From Asterochloris sp. CNOR1 (Eukaryota > Chlorophyta > Trebouxiophyceae > Trebouxiales > Trebouxiaceae), in the NCBI GenBank assembly GCA_963969365.1, contig OZ017748.1:930001-994000 (forward strand): a DNA stretch of 64,000 nucleotides, read 5' to 3'. The notes below the pieces were generated by a model that was given only the letters and a program-made list of their open reading frames with translations, ran no database searches and was not told where the DNA came from. The position numbers were made by a program, and so were the translations under genes. How positions within the stretch are numbered: position 1 is the first letter of the stretch; every line of letters begins with the position of its first letter. Of the stretch, positions 24,901 to 35,700 are shown one piece after another.

Positions 24901-25172
24901 GTCTCGCCTCCACCTTACCTTTATGCATGTGGGTCGACAGCATATGGCCAGCACCCACATCACACTTGCCAGAAGCAACCACCAAAAAAGATGTGCCCAA
25001 CCTTCAGGAGCTGGAGGGCAGCATGTCAGATGGACAGCCTGCAGGGCTGCGCAAACTGGACGCATTGCTGCAGCGGCAGATGCCTCCCAGCCTGCAGCAT
25101 GGTGGCGGTGGGGCGCGCAGGAGCAGGCAGAAACACAAAACCAGGGCCACTGAGCATGACACCTCCTCTTGA
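18971..25172 (+). CDS. Large coiled-coil protein, unassigned
   Basis: I do not recognise this family. The start at 18971 (MSGSEDVTELRQRL) opens a short helical, Ser-rich leader. Likely exons include 19382-19480 (ELKRLLDRCAQVNAAL), about 20094-20330 (low-complexity PKRPRSPGRPSTAPQG), 20850-20987, 21206-21331 (FDVDRVKPESAVEVLLNR), 21816-21930 (VKELEDAWMADKALYRRD), 22430-22587 (GLKAALRSRDQQLQ, IVERKLRQLRDV), 23261-23370 (NELSALLDEAVKRMEALE), 24084-24255 (LEEERARAAQEAQAAQQ), 24638-24805 (LCPLCRRMLESDLVP followed by a Ser/Asp/Glu-rich run) and 24980-25172, ending HDTSS. Several exons are long amphipathic helices predicted to form coiled coil. The CPLC pair is a lone zinc-ligand-like motif without an obvious partner pair. 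A scaffold or cytoskeletal role is plausible but unsupported. Exon borders are approximate and some exons are probably missed. Confidence 0.7.
20303..20515 (+). repeat. Exon-end copy in the coiled-coil gene
   Basis: CAGGGAGGGGCGCAGCAGGG near 20307 (exon end and donor) recurs as CAGGGAGGGGCATGCTGGG near 20475. Both are followed by CTGTGAG and, a few bases later, GCAGCAC- or ACAGCAC-type sequence. Confidence 0.7.
22330..22500 (+). repeat. Duplicated exon segment in the coiled-coil gene
   Basis: The segment near 22345-22410 (CTCAAGGCTGCTCTGCGCTC) is a copy of the downstream exon near 22432-22490 (CTCAAGGCAGCCCTGCGCTC). Both follow a GTGCAGAG acceptor-like context, and the copy still encodes DLKAALRS in frame. 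Confidence 0.75.
23330..23800 (+). repeat. Array of exon-end copies in the coiled-coil gene
   Basis: The exon end CACTCATGCAGGGGCAGGTG (about 23358) is echoed near 23563, 23645, 23716 (CACTCATGCAGGGGCAGATG) and 23768 (GCTCATGAAAGGGCAGGTG). All lie downstream of the exon. Confidence 0.75.
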
Positions 25173-25408
25173 ACTCTTTCCTTGTTGGATTTTTCCTCAA
25201 TAAGTCATAGACTGTCAGTGCTGTACTGTGGTACAGCACCCCTTATCAGGTGGACGAAGCTTCCCCCTTCCTGGAACAATGAGGAGAAGCATGACTTCAC
25301 GCCTTAACATGTCACTCTGCTTGTGCCCTAATGAATGCTATCTGACAGGGCCCCAGCACAGCAACCCTCAATTTTCGAGGTGTGATCAGTCTCAGACAGT
25401 GAAACATC

Positions 25409-27549
25409 ATGCTTCTGGTTGTCAGCCCGGCCAAGACCATTGCTGAGACACCAGCAGGCGAGTCCAGGACCTCAGATCCTGTCTTTGCTGAACGTACAGC
25501 TCAGCTTGTAAAGGTGAACCCACCAGGAGCAGTGCCATCACCCTAAAACCATCTGGCAGGACCGTGAGGTATGTCCCTTGTGGTGCAGATCCTCCAGAAG
25601 CTCAGCCATGGGGAGCTGCGCAGCCTCATGGGTGTCAGCGCTGCCATTGCCAAGTAAGTAGCAATTGCTTGCTGAAGTCCATTGGTCCTACTTCAGGTGG
25701 GCAGCCCTGCCCTGCAGGCTCATTGCTGACAGTTGGCAGTCCCCTTTTGCAGGCTCAATGCTGAGCGCTATGCGTCCTGGGATGAGCAGCCAGCAAAGCA
25801 GGCAATCCTGGCATTCGATGGGCAGGCTTTCAAGGGCCTGGATGTGCACACCCTCTCGTCTGACGACCTGGAGGCTGCTCAAGGCAGACTGAGGGTGCTG
25901 TCTGGCCTGTGGGTACTGCTTGGCCAGGCGCTGCCTACTAACAGTCCTGCCTCGACAGAGTGTTCTGGGCTCACAGCAGACTAGCTGGTGCCAGCAATGG
26001 CTGCAAGTCAGCCCTTGTCATGTGCAGGGCATGTTGCTGTTGGCAGGTTTGCCCAGACTGCCTGCAGTTGCGCCTGCATAAGCTTCACCGTCTCTGCAGC
26101 ACAACCTGCACGATGCATCAGGTGGCCAAATTGCAAGCAGCTAGTGCAGACCTGCCAGCGCCCTCAGCGCAAGCACTGCAGTCAAGGCCATACTTGTCGG
26201 CATGCAGGTATGGCGTGCTGAAGCCGTTTGACCTGATGCGCCCATATCGGTGTGTCTGCATTGCCAGGCCTGCCCCTGAACTCATATGCTGAGGATGGCA
26301 CATATGAAGCTCCGTGCTGACCCTCATCCTCATGCAGCCAGCTCGAAATTCACTGTGCTGGACACCACCACCTCAGGTGGTCCCCTCACGCTGCAGGCTA
26401 GAGATGGGCACCAAGCTGGAGAATGCAGCCGGCAAGGATCTGTATGCATTTTGGGGTAGCCAGATCACTGACAGCCTCCGACAGTAAGGCTCACATACAT
26501 GCTGCTCTGCCACCAGCTGCAGTAGCTGAAGTACAGTGCAGGCTGAGTTGATGGCTGGTCTTCTACTGATGCCTTGCCTGCATGACAGCAGTTTACCTGC
26601 AGAAGCACCCAAGATGTGACTCAGGGTTGCTCCCATGGCCTGACTCAGCTGCGGAATCCTCAGGCTGCTATGTGCAAAGGGCTTCACCTGGCTGCCACAT
26701 ACACACCATACACATGCAGGGCGTTTCAGGCTGCTGCGTGCTTTGCAGGGAGCTGGACCAGCAGCCAGCAGACACAAGATTTCTTGTCAACTGTGCCTCA
26801 CAAGTGGGCCGCTGCTGAGAGCCTGGTGCAGAGCAGTGCACTTTCGCGCCTTCCCTCCCCAGCTGGTTTTGCAGGCAGTGTGCCTGAGCTGTCGCGATGA
26901 TGTGCTTGGACTGCTTGCCTGTGCAGGAGTACTTTAAAAGTGTGAAGCTGCAGAATCTGGGGCATCCTGTTTACACAATGCACTTCCCAGGTGCAGCTGT
27001 GTGCAGCAAAAGCCGGGTCCTGACATCAATCTCAGCACTTGGCTGCTGCTGCAGGGCCTGCTATCTATGCCAAACAGGCCAGGCAAGCCTTGTGCAAGCG
27101 GGGCAAACCAAAACAAGCCCTTTGTCACTTAGCATCTACGCCAGAACAAGGTGGCCTGCCCAAGCTGTTGGCTATGCTGATTTGCAGGGGAGAGATGGCA
27201 CGCTTTGCCATCAAGCAGAGGGTCACCCACCCTGAACAGCTGCAGGCTTTTAGAGGTGCTCCTCTTCCTGGGCTTTTGGCTGTGCCTCAATCCCCAGCCT
27301 GGCTCTTCCCTCAGGCATCTGCTGGCTCACAATGCAGGGAGCAAGGGTGCATGGACGTACTGTGAAGAGGATTCAACTGGAACAAAGTTTGTATTCCACA
27401 GAAGCAGCAAGGACAAACCCAGCAAAAGTACTGCAAAGTCAGCTGCCAAGCGCAAGGATGCTTCCACAACTGTCAAGCAACACAAGGGTGCTGGGACTGC
27501 TGCTGTGTCCCCGAAAGCAGGCAGAAAAAGGAAAGGAGCCAAGAAATGA
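25409..27549 (+). CDS. YAAA: YaaA/UPF0246 family protein with basic C-terminal tail
   Basis: Bacterial YaaA limits intracellular iron and protects against peroxide damage, and DNA binding has been reported for it; the plant and algal members are little studied. Exons: 25409-25513 ([17 protein letters not shown], the hallmark N-terminus), 25589-25653, about 25753-25908 ([22 protein letters not shown]), 26208-26249 ([14 protein letters not shown]), about 26397-26486 ([20 protein letters not shown]), 26750-26802 (RFLVNCASQ), 26928-26990 (EYFKSVKL), about 27054-27083, 27189-27256 ([16 protein letters not shown]) and about 27342-27549. Phases join cleanly at the first, third and fourth junctions. 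The fold ends at about [13 protein letters not shown]; a Lys/Ser/Ala-rich tail of about 50 residues follows, ending in [11 protein letters not shown], absent from E. coli YaaA and resembling a nuclear localisation or DNA-contacting tail. There is no long leader, so plastid import looks unlikely. Confidence 0.92.
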
Positions 27550-27759
27550 ACAATGGGCACCTATTTGTGACAAATGAGTCTCTGAACCTCCATTCGTTGC
27601 AATTGATGAACATGCTGTCAATCAGTCCGACCCAAAGCCAATCGAATGCTTTTCATCTCTGCAATTTGAACACCTATCTGAAAGCTTGAGATGCCATGCT
27701 GCGGCACAGTTGGACAGCACGACCTACCTTGAAAGCTCCTGCTTAGGGTGGAAGCACAG

Positions 27760-28702
27760 TCAGAGAGGGGCGCCACTGCACTTGACCTGAACAGGGGCAC
27801 ACGGCATGTAAGTGAGCTTCCCACTCACAACAGCTTGCGCACTGGAGGCAGTGACATCTTGGAGAGAAGTTGCACACCAGCAAGCCTGTGGCGCTGCAAA
27901 GTCCTCTGCCCATTGCAGCTGCAGCCTGTCCTGGGTCAGCCTGCATCTCCCCTCAGCTGCTTGCTGCAGCAGGCTGCAAAATGCTGCCTGGTGCTCATTC
28001 TCCACCAACAGGCTGGGGCCCGAGCAGGGTTGCTGCAGCCGCTGCACAATGGTCTCCTGCAGTGCACATGATGATGCAAGAGAGCTTGTGCAATGGAGAT
28101 GCAGCATCAGCGCCAGCAGCAGGCAGGAAGGCCTACCTTGTTCATGGTGACACAACGTAATGCAATGCTTGCAGTTTCCAGAGCAGCGACCTGCACTCAG
28201 TCTCAGAAGCTGCTGAACCTGCCAGGGGGTTAAGCAGCAAGCAGTTGGCAGCTGGATGCACCTTCGCCTGCATCCTGTCCGCATCGATGAGCTCAGCAGC
28301 TGTTTGCCCTGCAGCTGCATCTGCGGCCTGCACCTGCATCATGAGAGGTGTCCAATTAGCTGAAGACAATCGTTGCAGCATGCAGCTACAGGACAATCAG
28401 CAGGCAGGGGTTATTGCCTGGTGCATATGAGCTGTTTGAAGATCTGCCAGGAAGCGGTCGATGAGACCAGAAGCCCTCTGTGGCTGCCCTGGTGTCTGCT
28501 GGATCCCTGCTTGCCTCCCAATGGCAATGATGTCTGACAGCACACCTGAGACAGGGGTGTGCGAAGGAAGCTGGAACCGTCCCTGCCAGGGGTTGGTCTG
28601 TGCCATCTTTTGGCTAACTTGCGCTTTGGCTGCTTGGTCAAACTTGTCGGCAGGACTCGAGATCAGGCTGAAGTCAAAAGCGCTTCGCTGCCTCTCAGGC
28701 AA
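27760..28702 (-). CDS. Small unassigned protein
   Basis: I do not recognise the family. The minus-strand start at 28702 reads MPERQRSAFDFSLI and continues to about 28430 (WQGRFQLPSHTPVSGVLSDI, SGLIDRFLADLQ). A second exon from about 28336 begins after a CAG acceptor (VQAADAAAGQTAAELIDADR). A third, from about 28062, reads ETIVQRLQQP and LLVENEHQAAFCSLLQ and runs to a stop at 27760. The predicted protein is about 240 residues, soluble and helical, with no membrane segment. It starts 57 bp from cpFtsY on the other strand. The well-formed acceptors and the continuous helical pattern argue for a real gene. Function is unknown. Confidence 0.5.
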
Positions 28703-28759
28703 ACACTAGCCGACAATCCTTCGTCACTTGTGAGCAGCAGTGGTTGCTGTAAAGACACC
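28703..28759. promoter_or_regulatory. 57-bp divergent interval between unassigned gene and cpFtsY
   Basis: The two opposed start codons (28702 minus, 28760 plus) are only 57 bp apart. Transcription of at least one gene must therefore start inside the other's transcribed region, or both 5' UTRs are extremely short. No core motif is evident. Confidence 0.4.
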
Positions 28760-31700
28760 ATGCAGCGAGGTCTGCAGCAAGGCCATGACCTGGCACTGGG
28801 CCGGGGGTTCTCAAGCAGGCATCAAGGGACCTGCAGATGCATGCAGCTCCGTCAAGCCCGCAGGAGGAGGCAGCAAGCCGGCAAGGTGTGCAAGAGCAAG
28901 CCGTCAGGTTGCTGCTTCCTCTGCTCCTAGGCAGTAAACTAACACTCTGTGCAGGTGTATGCTGCAGCAGCTCCAGGCCTGCTGCAGAAGCTGGGACGTG
29001 TGCTTCGGGAGAAGGCTCAGGGGGACTTGGACAGAATACGCAGCGGGACCTCAAAGACCAGAGAGCGCCTGGGGGTGGGGCACATGTCTGCTAGCTCCTC
29101 TGCATGCTTAGCTAGTTCAGCTTACAAGCTGTCAAGCAGGTCACCAAAGATGCCTTCAGTGGACGGTTGATGTGACTGGTGCATCTGTGCCCAAGTAGCA
29201 GATGAAACTACCAGCTCAGCCACACATTCACGGAGGAGCTTTTGCCTGCTGGCAATCACATTGTGGAAGAGCTTTCAGCTGATTGCCATTGGGCTTCACG
29301 ACAGGTTCTCACACCATGCAGGTTGTGGAGGAATTGTTTGCCTACTGGAAGCTAGAGGACGCAGATGACACACTGGAGGAGCTGGAAGAGGCCCTGATTG
29401 TGAGATTTCTGCCAGGCCTGTCCCTCCCGATTTCTGCCAGGCCTGTCCCTCCCGATGTGCCATGCAAAACATCCTGACTGAGCTGTACTGAGTTGGCTCT
29501 CTGCTGCTTCCCTGCCCGGTTGTGTCTTTCTCAGAAAACACTGCTTACCAGCCTAGCAGCCAGCGGCTGCCAGGGCTGGCCAGTAGCAGCCTGTGAAAGC
29601 AGCTTCCTGACCAGTTTGCGCTGCTGTTGTCAGCTGCAGAATGTTGCCTGAGACTGGCTGTTAGCAGCCAGAGCTCATGGCGGGCTGCTGCATTGAGCTC
29701 TTAGAGACATGTTCAGTGTTTAAAATAGCTTGCTGCTGCGTGTAGACTGCAGCCATCAGGCCTTGCGCTCAGTGTCCATGACATGCTGTTGTGGCTGACA
29801 GCTGACTGTGGCAAAGCACCGCTGTGCCTGCCAGCAGACTGCCTGCTGCACAGCTCATAGTTGTGTCACCACCCCAGTTGAAGGCGGCATGAGGTCCACA
29901 GTCTGCTGCCCGCAGACTGCCTACCTGGCGCAGCCCTCATGACTGTAAACAGCATCCACAACAAGCTGAAGGCTGGCAGGAGCAAGCGAGGGAGCTGGAT
30001 GTGCAGCGAGTCGGGCCTTCAAGTGTGTCTGTCGCTTGTAGGCAGCCGACTTGAGGCCATGGACAGCCCTCGACATTGTGAGCAGCCCCAGAGCATCAAG
30101 GTGGCATGTGTCTGCTGCCTGCAGACTGCCATCTCTGGGCCCATGGACAGCACTTAAAGCGCAGGGGCAGCATCCGCAGCAGGATGGCTGACAAGAGAGG
30201 GCGAGCATGAGCTGCAGCGAGGCAAGGCGGTAGAGGTGCCGAGTCCATCGTGTGCTGCCTGCAGACTGCTGACTTTGGGCCCCGGACAGCGCTAAAGATT
30301 GTGGACAGCATTCGCAATAAGGTGAAGGCTGGCAAGATTGAGAAGGGAGACCAGATTCGCAGCGCGCTCAAGGCCTCCATCACAGAGCTGCTGCAGAAGC
30401 GCGGGGGCAACCCTGACCTGCGTCTCGGTCAGGTGTCACCGGCTGTGGTGCTGGTGGTTGGGGTCAATGGCGGGGGAAAGACCACCAGCATCGGCAAGCT
30501 GGCGCACAAGTTCACTTCTGAGGGCGCCTCGGTGAGATGGATGGAGCTGGGTGTAAGAGCAGCTGTCCACATCAGCAGCGTTGAGGCACATTCTTGGGGC
30601 GGCAGCTGCCAGCTGTGGCATCAGCAAGCTGCCGCCCTCTTTCGTGCTGGCTGCCACCTGCATTCTCATGCTGCGGAGCTGTCAGTCCAGCAGGTTGCAC
30701 CTCAAGGGCGCCTGGTGGCCTGGAGCTTGGGTGCAGCGTCACTCATCAAGGCCCTTGGCATGTGACCAGGGTTGGGTACAGCAGCTTGTGCTTGTGCCTG
30801 GGATGAGGACAATGACCCCTGGCATCAACAAGCGTGCGCAATGTTGATCCCTGGGGTGCTCTTCTGCTTGGCATGGCGGCAGGGGTCATGCCTGCATCTG
30901 AGGTGGCTTGTCACGCCTGCTCACGTGTTGTCAGCATGCCTGGCAAGGCGCTGAGGGCATGCCTGGGAGACTGACATCGACCCTGGCTGGATGTGCTTCG
31001 GCAGCATAAGCTGGGGGCTCACCCCAACTGCGCAAAGTTGAGGGAGCACTGTCTCTGGGATCATGCAGCTCTGAGCATCACTGTGGATGTGTGCAGGTCA
31101 TCCTCGCGGCGGGCGACACTTTCAGGGCAGCGGCTGCAGAGCAGCTTTCTGAGTGGGCCACCCGCAGCGGCGCCAAATTGGTGTCGTCCCAGAAAGAAAA
31201 GGCGCGCCCTGACAACGTGCTGTGGACTGCAGTCGATCAGGTCAGCCTGGCCGCCCCATCTCAAGGCCTCAAGTGGGGACTGTGATCAGCGACACCAGCG
31301 GGAGCTTGTTGTCAGTGTCATGCACTGGGCTCTTGTCTGCTTCTGGGGCCAGTAGGAGTGCAAGATGACTGCACTGTGTCAAGTGGGGACTGTGAGCAGT
31401 GAGACCAGCGAGAGCCTGCTGTCAGTGTCATGCACTGGGCTCTTGTCTGCTTCTGGGGCCGGCAGGAATGCAGGATGACTGCACTGCTGTGGCACAGGTG
31501 ATGCCCCCGCCAGCAAGAGGTGCATGCATGCTGCAGGCCCAGCGAGAGGGCGTGGAGATTGTGATCTGTGACACCAGCGGGCGCCTGCACACCAACGTGA
31601 GCCTGATGGACGAGCTGGCCAAGTGCAAGCGCGCGATCACCAAGCGCATGGCGTCTGCACCCCACGAGGTGCTGCTGGTGCTGGACGGGACCACAGGTGG

Positions 31701-32403
31701 GGCTGTGGGCTTACGCTGCATGCATGCATCAACAACAGCGGTGCCCTGCTCTTGTGATCTGGCAGGGGCTTCATGATACCAAGCGCATGGCATCTGCTCC
31801 TGACGAGGGTGCTGCTGGGGCTGAATGGAAGCACAGGTGGTGCATAGAAGCCTCTGACGCCATGAACTCATGAGGACTGCAGCCACTGCTCTGCGACAGC
31901 GCAGATTATAGGCTCCCCACAAGGTGCTGCTGGTGCTGGCCAGCACCACAGATGGGCAAGCCATGCTGCTGCGCACCTGATGCAGGTCATTTGTTGGCAC
32001 ATGTGCAACCTTGCGGCAGGCTGCTGCTCGTTGAGGGCTGTCGACAGAGACAGAGCACTGTCACTGCACAGGCATCTCCCAGGAGCCTGCTGACGGTGTC
32101 ACAGCATGCAGGCACACTTTGCTTGAGCGGGGTGGATGCCCGAACTGTGCGCTGCCTGCAGGGCTGAATATGCTCAACCAGGCACGCGAGTTTCACCAGG
32201 TAGTCCAGGTCACTGGCATCCTGCTGACCAAGCTGGACGGCACAGCCCGCGGCGGCGCAGTAGTGAGCGTGGTTGATGAGCTGGGCGTGCCAGTCAAATT
32301 TGTGGGAGTTGGCGAGACAGTTGCAGACCTCCAGCCCTTCGATGCCAAGGCCTTTGTTGATGCACTGTTTCCTGATGAGGAACAGCTCGAACCCAGTCAA
32401 TGA
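28760..32403 (+). CDS. cpFTSY: Chloroplast SRP receptor cpFtsY
   Basis: cpFtsY is the thylakoid-associated GTPase that receives cpSRP54/cpSRP43-bound light-harvesting proteins for insertion by Alb3. Exon 1 (28760 to about 28885) encodes a basic transit peptide (MQRGLQQG, then [11 protein letters not shown]) and joins in phase to the exon at 28955 ([20 protein letters not shown]). Next come 29323-29400 ([20 protein letters not shown], the N domain), about 30256-30530 ([21 protein letters not shown]-loop [15 protein letters not shown]), 31097-31239 ([15 protein letters not shown]), 31539-31695 ([12 protein letters not shown], the G3 element; LLVLDGTTG) and 32163-32403 ([14 protein letters not shown], the G4 element; [15 protein letters not shown]). 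All GTPase elements are intact and the order matches the Arabidopsis protein. It lacks the acidic A domain of E. coli FtsY, as expected for the plastid form. Its introns hold many decayed copies of neighbouring exon edges. Confidence 0.95.
29404..29453 (+). repeat. Perfect 25-bp tandem duplication
   Basis: GATTTCTGCCAGGCCTGTCC plus CTCCC occurs twice without change (29404-29428, 29429-29453). The duplication starts a few bases downstream of the donor of the cpFtsY exon encoding ELEEALI. Confidence 0.95.
29900..30256 (+). repeat. Three decayed copies of the cpFtsY ADFGPR exon start
   Basis: Segments near 29905-30020, 30030-30100 and 30105-30240 resemble the exon that starts at about 30257. 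Shared marks are CTGC(C/T)(C/T)GCAGACTGC at the acceptor, GGGCCC(C)(A/G)TGGACAGC and ACAGCAT(C/T)C(A/G)CAA(C/T)AAG(C/G)TGAAGGCTGGCA. Confidence 0.75.
31270..31489 (+). repeat. 110-bp tandem pair derived from the next cpFtsY exon start
   Basis: Units 31270-31379 and 31380-31489 are about 90% identical over their whole length. Each includes GACTGTGA(T/G)CAG(C/T)GA followed by (C/G)ACCAGCG(G/A)GAGC, which resembles the exon bases ATTGTGATCTGTGACACCAG near 31558. Confidence 0.85.
31770..31960 (+). repeat. Copies of the cpFts[10 protein letters not shown] exon end
   Basis: ACCAAGCGCATGGCATCTGC near 31778 repeats ACCAAGCGCATGGCGTCTGC of the exon (31639) and continues through GTGCTGCTGGGGCTG and CACAGGTGG. 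A second relic near 31918 reads CACAAGGTGCTGCTGGTGCT. Both lie downstream of the exon. Confidence 0.85.
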
Positions 32404-32784
32404 AGGCAAAGATGTGAGACAAATTACTGATTTGAACTGCTCTACAATGGTGACAACTGATAGCTGTACATTCCAGGGCCTGGGCAAGGGCAGAACCAGA
32501 TTCAGAGGGCCAGCAAGTCACAGATGATTCAGGGCACTGGTGCTGGTTGTGGGGCATGCATCACGGTCTGGTGGTGGGCCTGAAATGTGTGTCTAGGCTT
32601 TGAAAGCAACATGTGGCTGCACTATTCATGCCGGTCAATGCCATTCAAGGCTTGTCGTTGTCCAGGTAGGGGCAGTCACCAGCACGACGCTGGGGCTGGA
32701 GCGTGGAGCACAGAGCTGACCGTGATGTCAGGCAGTTGCCAGCCTGTGGCTGGTGTCTGGGCATGCAACCCTGCCCAGGGGGTG
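32404..32784. other. Convergent intergenic stretch with diverged short repeat
   Basis: This lies between the cpFtsY stop and the multi-Tudor stop and must hold both 3' UTRs. A unit with the core GTCACCAGCACGACGCTGGG near 32679 recurs in diverged form near 32791 (GTCACAAGCATGATGCTGGG) at the edge of the minus gene. No gene is seen. Confidence 0.5.
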
Positions 32785-35700
32785 TCAGGCAGTCACAAGC
32801 ATGATGCTGGGGCTGGTCTCTGGCTGTGCCACTCCACTGCGGAGGCAATCGGCCGGGGGGTCCGTAAGAAATCCTTCAACAAAATCGCTGGGGCACAGCT
32901 CAGGAGACATGGGTATGTCAGGGAAGCCCTGCGGGGCACCGGTGGGCAGGCTGCCACACACAGGGGCGAGCTGCTGGAAGTCAACAGACAGAAGGGTGAA
33001 GGCTGTGTCCGACTTGACCACCGTGGCAGCAGAGTGGCCGCTGTGCGGGGAGTCTGTCTCCATCTTGAGGGCACCGTCAAGATCTGCTCCTGGGAAGAGT
33101 GCACGGCTGGCGCGGCTGCCCAGCCTGAGGCGGCTGGGGGCAGCACGGGCACCGCCGTGCTGTGCCAGGCCTCCAGCAGGCATCGCCGCCTCCAGCTTGA
33201 CCGGCAGCAGGGCGGCCCCACCGCGCAGGGGGTACGTGCCAGCGCTGGCGGACTGGGAGCGCGCCATAGGGCTGGTGGCAGCGGCAGCTGTGGGGCCACA
33301 GGCAGCTGCAGGCGCCCCTGGCACAGAGGCTGCTCGACTGAGGCACGAAACTCCAGGCACAGCCGCCGAGCCATCCGTGCTGGGGAAGCAGAAGCCACCG
33401 CTGGCAAAGGGATTGCTTGCGGGGCTGCCCAGAGGGTCCACTTCACACATGCCAGTGCCTCCAGGGGTGGGCACAAACTGGTCCTGTGCAAAGTCCTGCC
33501 CAAATTCCATGCCACTGCTGTGACACAGGTCCGGATGTATGTCAAACACTGAGACAGGGGCTTTGCGAACCATGGACTCATGTGTAGCATCAACCTGCAG
33601 CAATGGCAGCGCAGTATGTCTCAATACTGCTACCATTAGGTGTCTCTGGTTGTGGCTTCAAGCAGCACATTCAGCATCAAGTGCACTTGCCACGCACTCT
33701 GGCACTTTGTGGATGTGAGACTGCACTTTGACAGTCTGTAATTTTTCTGTGGTTCATGCATTCCAAGGCCAATCAGCTCAGCAGTGGAGCGGAAGCTTCT
33801 CCCAGCGCCCAGAACCCCATGAGCACACACATGACGCAAACGCATGGTCAGTGCTCCAGTGAGCTGATGTGAGTTGTGCATGGCCCCCTGAGCCACCACG
33901 TGACACTTGAGCTCCATCGCCCACTTTGAGCAGCATATGCCGAATGGAATGCAGCATCAGATCATTGGGGTGCTGTTGCTGCAGCACAAATGCGGCAGTT
34001 GCTGGAGCCGCCCGCTCTAAGCTGAGCCAGCATGATGGCTGCCTGCTGCTCCAGACCCCCCTCAATCCTTGCAGGGCCTCCTGAATCAATGGCCTCAACC
34101 AGCATAAGTTGTGACCATGTCTAGCTCTGCAGTACAGCTGGACTGTTGATCCCAGCTCTACCAGACAACCTGCAGAGCAGCCCCCACCAAGGCCCACCTT
34201 GGCCAGCATGAGGTTGATGCGATACAGCTCCTGCAGGACGGCTGCTGCATCATGGGACTGCCCCTCCAAGGCAGCTGGCAGTCCCCACTCCTGAAACTGG
34301 GTCTGCGACAGGCCTGCTGCATCGTCCAAGGGTTCCCGCTTGGGGGGCGTGGGCGGGATGGCGGCCTGTGTGTGCATGGAACCAAAGAGCCCTGCAGCAG
34401 CAACATGTGGACGCCTGAGCATGAGTGCGAACCTTCGCTGTAAATGAGACAGACAAGCTAGCAGGATGCAGTCCCTGTGCTGGCCGTGGGGCAGCATAGA
34501 GCCTTGCTGAGGAGCCTGGGTCGGCTGCCACAGAGCCACAACCATGCCCTTAGGCCATGCCGGTGAAGCTGCTGACAGGTGCAACCAGAAAGTGGACTCC
34601 GGGGCATTGGGTTGGCTGCAAAGTGTTGCACAGACCAGGCCCAACCCTTCCTTTAGCAGCAGTGCGAACCAGCCATCACAGGCGATCAGCAGCGCCCAGG
34701 TTGCCGTGCCACCAGAAGTTGGCAACCTAAGACCTGTGGACGCGGCCCCACAGCCACCGAGTCAGCACACAGCTGCACGCAACGCTAGTCAGCATCACTT
34801 GTAAGCCTTGCCAGCAGCACATGGCGACCGAGACTTGAGGACCCAGCGTCCAAGCTGATCCAGGCAGGGCAGAGCTGCATGCAGTGGTGTCAAGCGGCGC
34901 TCACCATCCATGCCACCAGCCACCGGCGACCCAGGTATTGGGCCCACAGCGACAGCCGGAGCAGTCTGCACCCAGGAGTGCATAGTCTGCCTGGCGCGCT
35001 GCACAGCTGCAGCAGCCCGTCGAGCATCCGCCTCGCACATGGCTGTGCAGGAGGGGATGTAGCCGCTGGCGGGGCACTGCTCAGGGGGCGGGATCTGCCA
35101 CTTCACCTGCAGCAGCCAGCACGAGAGTTGAGCCCCTGATGAAGACCAGCGTGTGGTGCAAAGCTGGACAGGTGCATGCAGCGTTGCAGCCGACGCCTGC
35201 TGGTCGACTCAGAAATGATTCACACAGCAGCAGTCTGAGCTGTGAGGAGACCAGCTACAAAGCATCCTGCTGCATGGCAGAGGCTTGGCATGCACCAACT
35301 GCTCAGCCACATGCAGGCTGCCCTTCACTTGCAATGTTGCATGCCAAAGCAGGCCCCAAGCATGATGACCCACCTGCTGCTGGCTCAACGTCATCCACTC
35401 CCTTTCACGAGCGGGCTCCCCATAGGCCACGCTGTGCATGCTGGTCAGGGGATCAAACTCCACCACCTGGCCCGCGCAGAAGGCTCCCTGGCTGTTGCAG
35501 TGGACAGAGATGCGCCACCCCACAGCTGCCTGGCCTACTGGCGGGATCATGTCTGCATGCAGCAGGAACAGCTGCACTCCTTGGCAGAAGAGCCAGCAGA
35601 CACCTGGTACGAGGCGCACTCTGCTGCCCTTGAACTGCGGCGTCCACGAACAGAGGGCCAACATGTCTACAAGCAGGGGGCTGCAGATGTGGGGGCGGCA

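Noticed and set aside
32587-33552. 321-residue plus-strand open frame
   Set aside because: It lies antisense to the Ala/Pro/Ser-rich last exon of the multi-Tudor gene. The composition is that of a shadow frame and there is no family pattern.
33778-34725. 315-residue minus-strand open frame
   Set aside because: Reads through at least two introns of the multi-Tudor gene. Only the parts near 34190-34430 and 33900-34020 look like exon.
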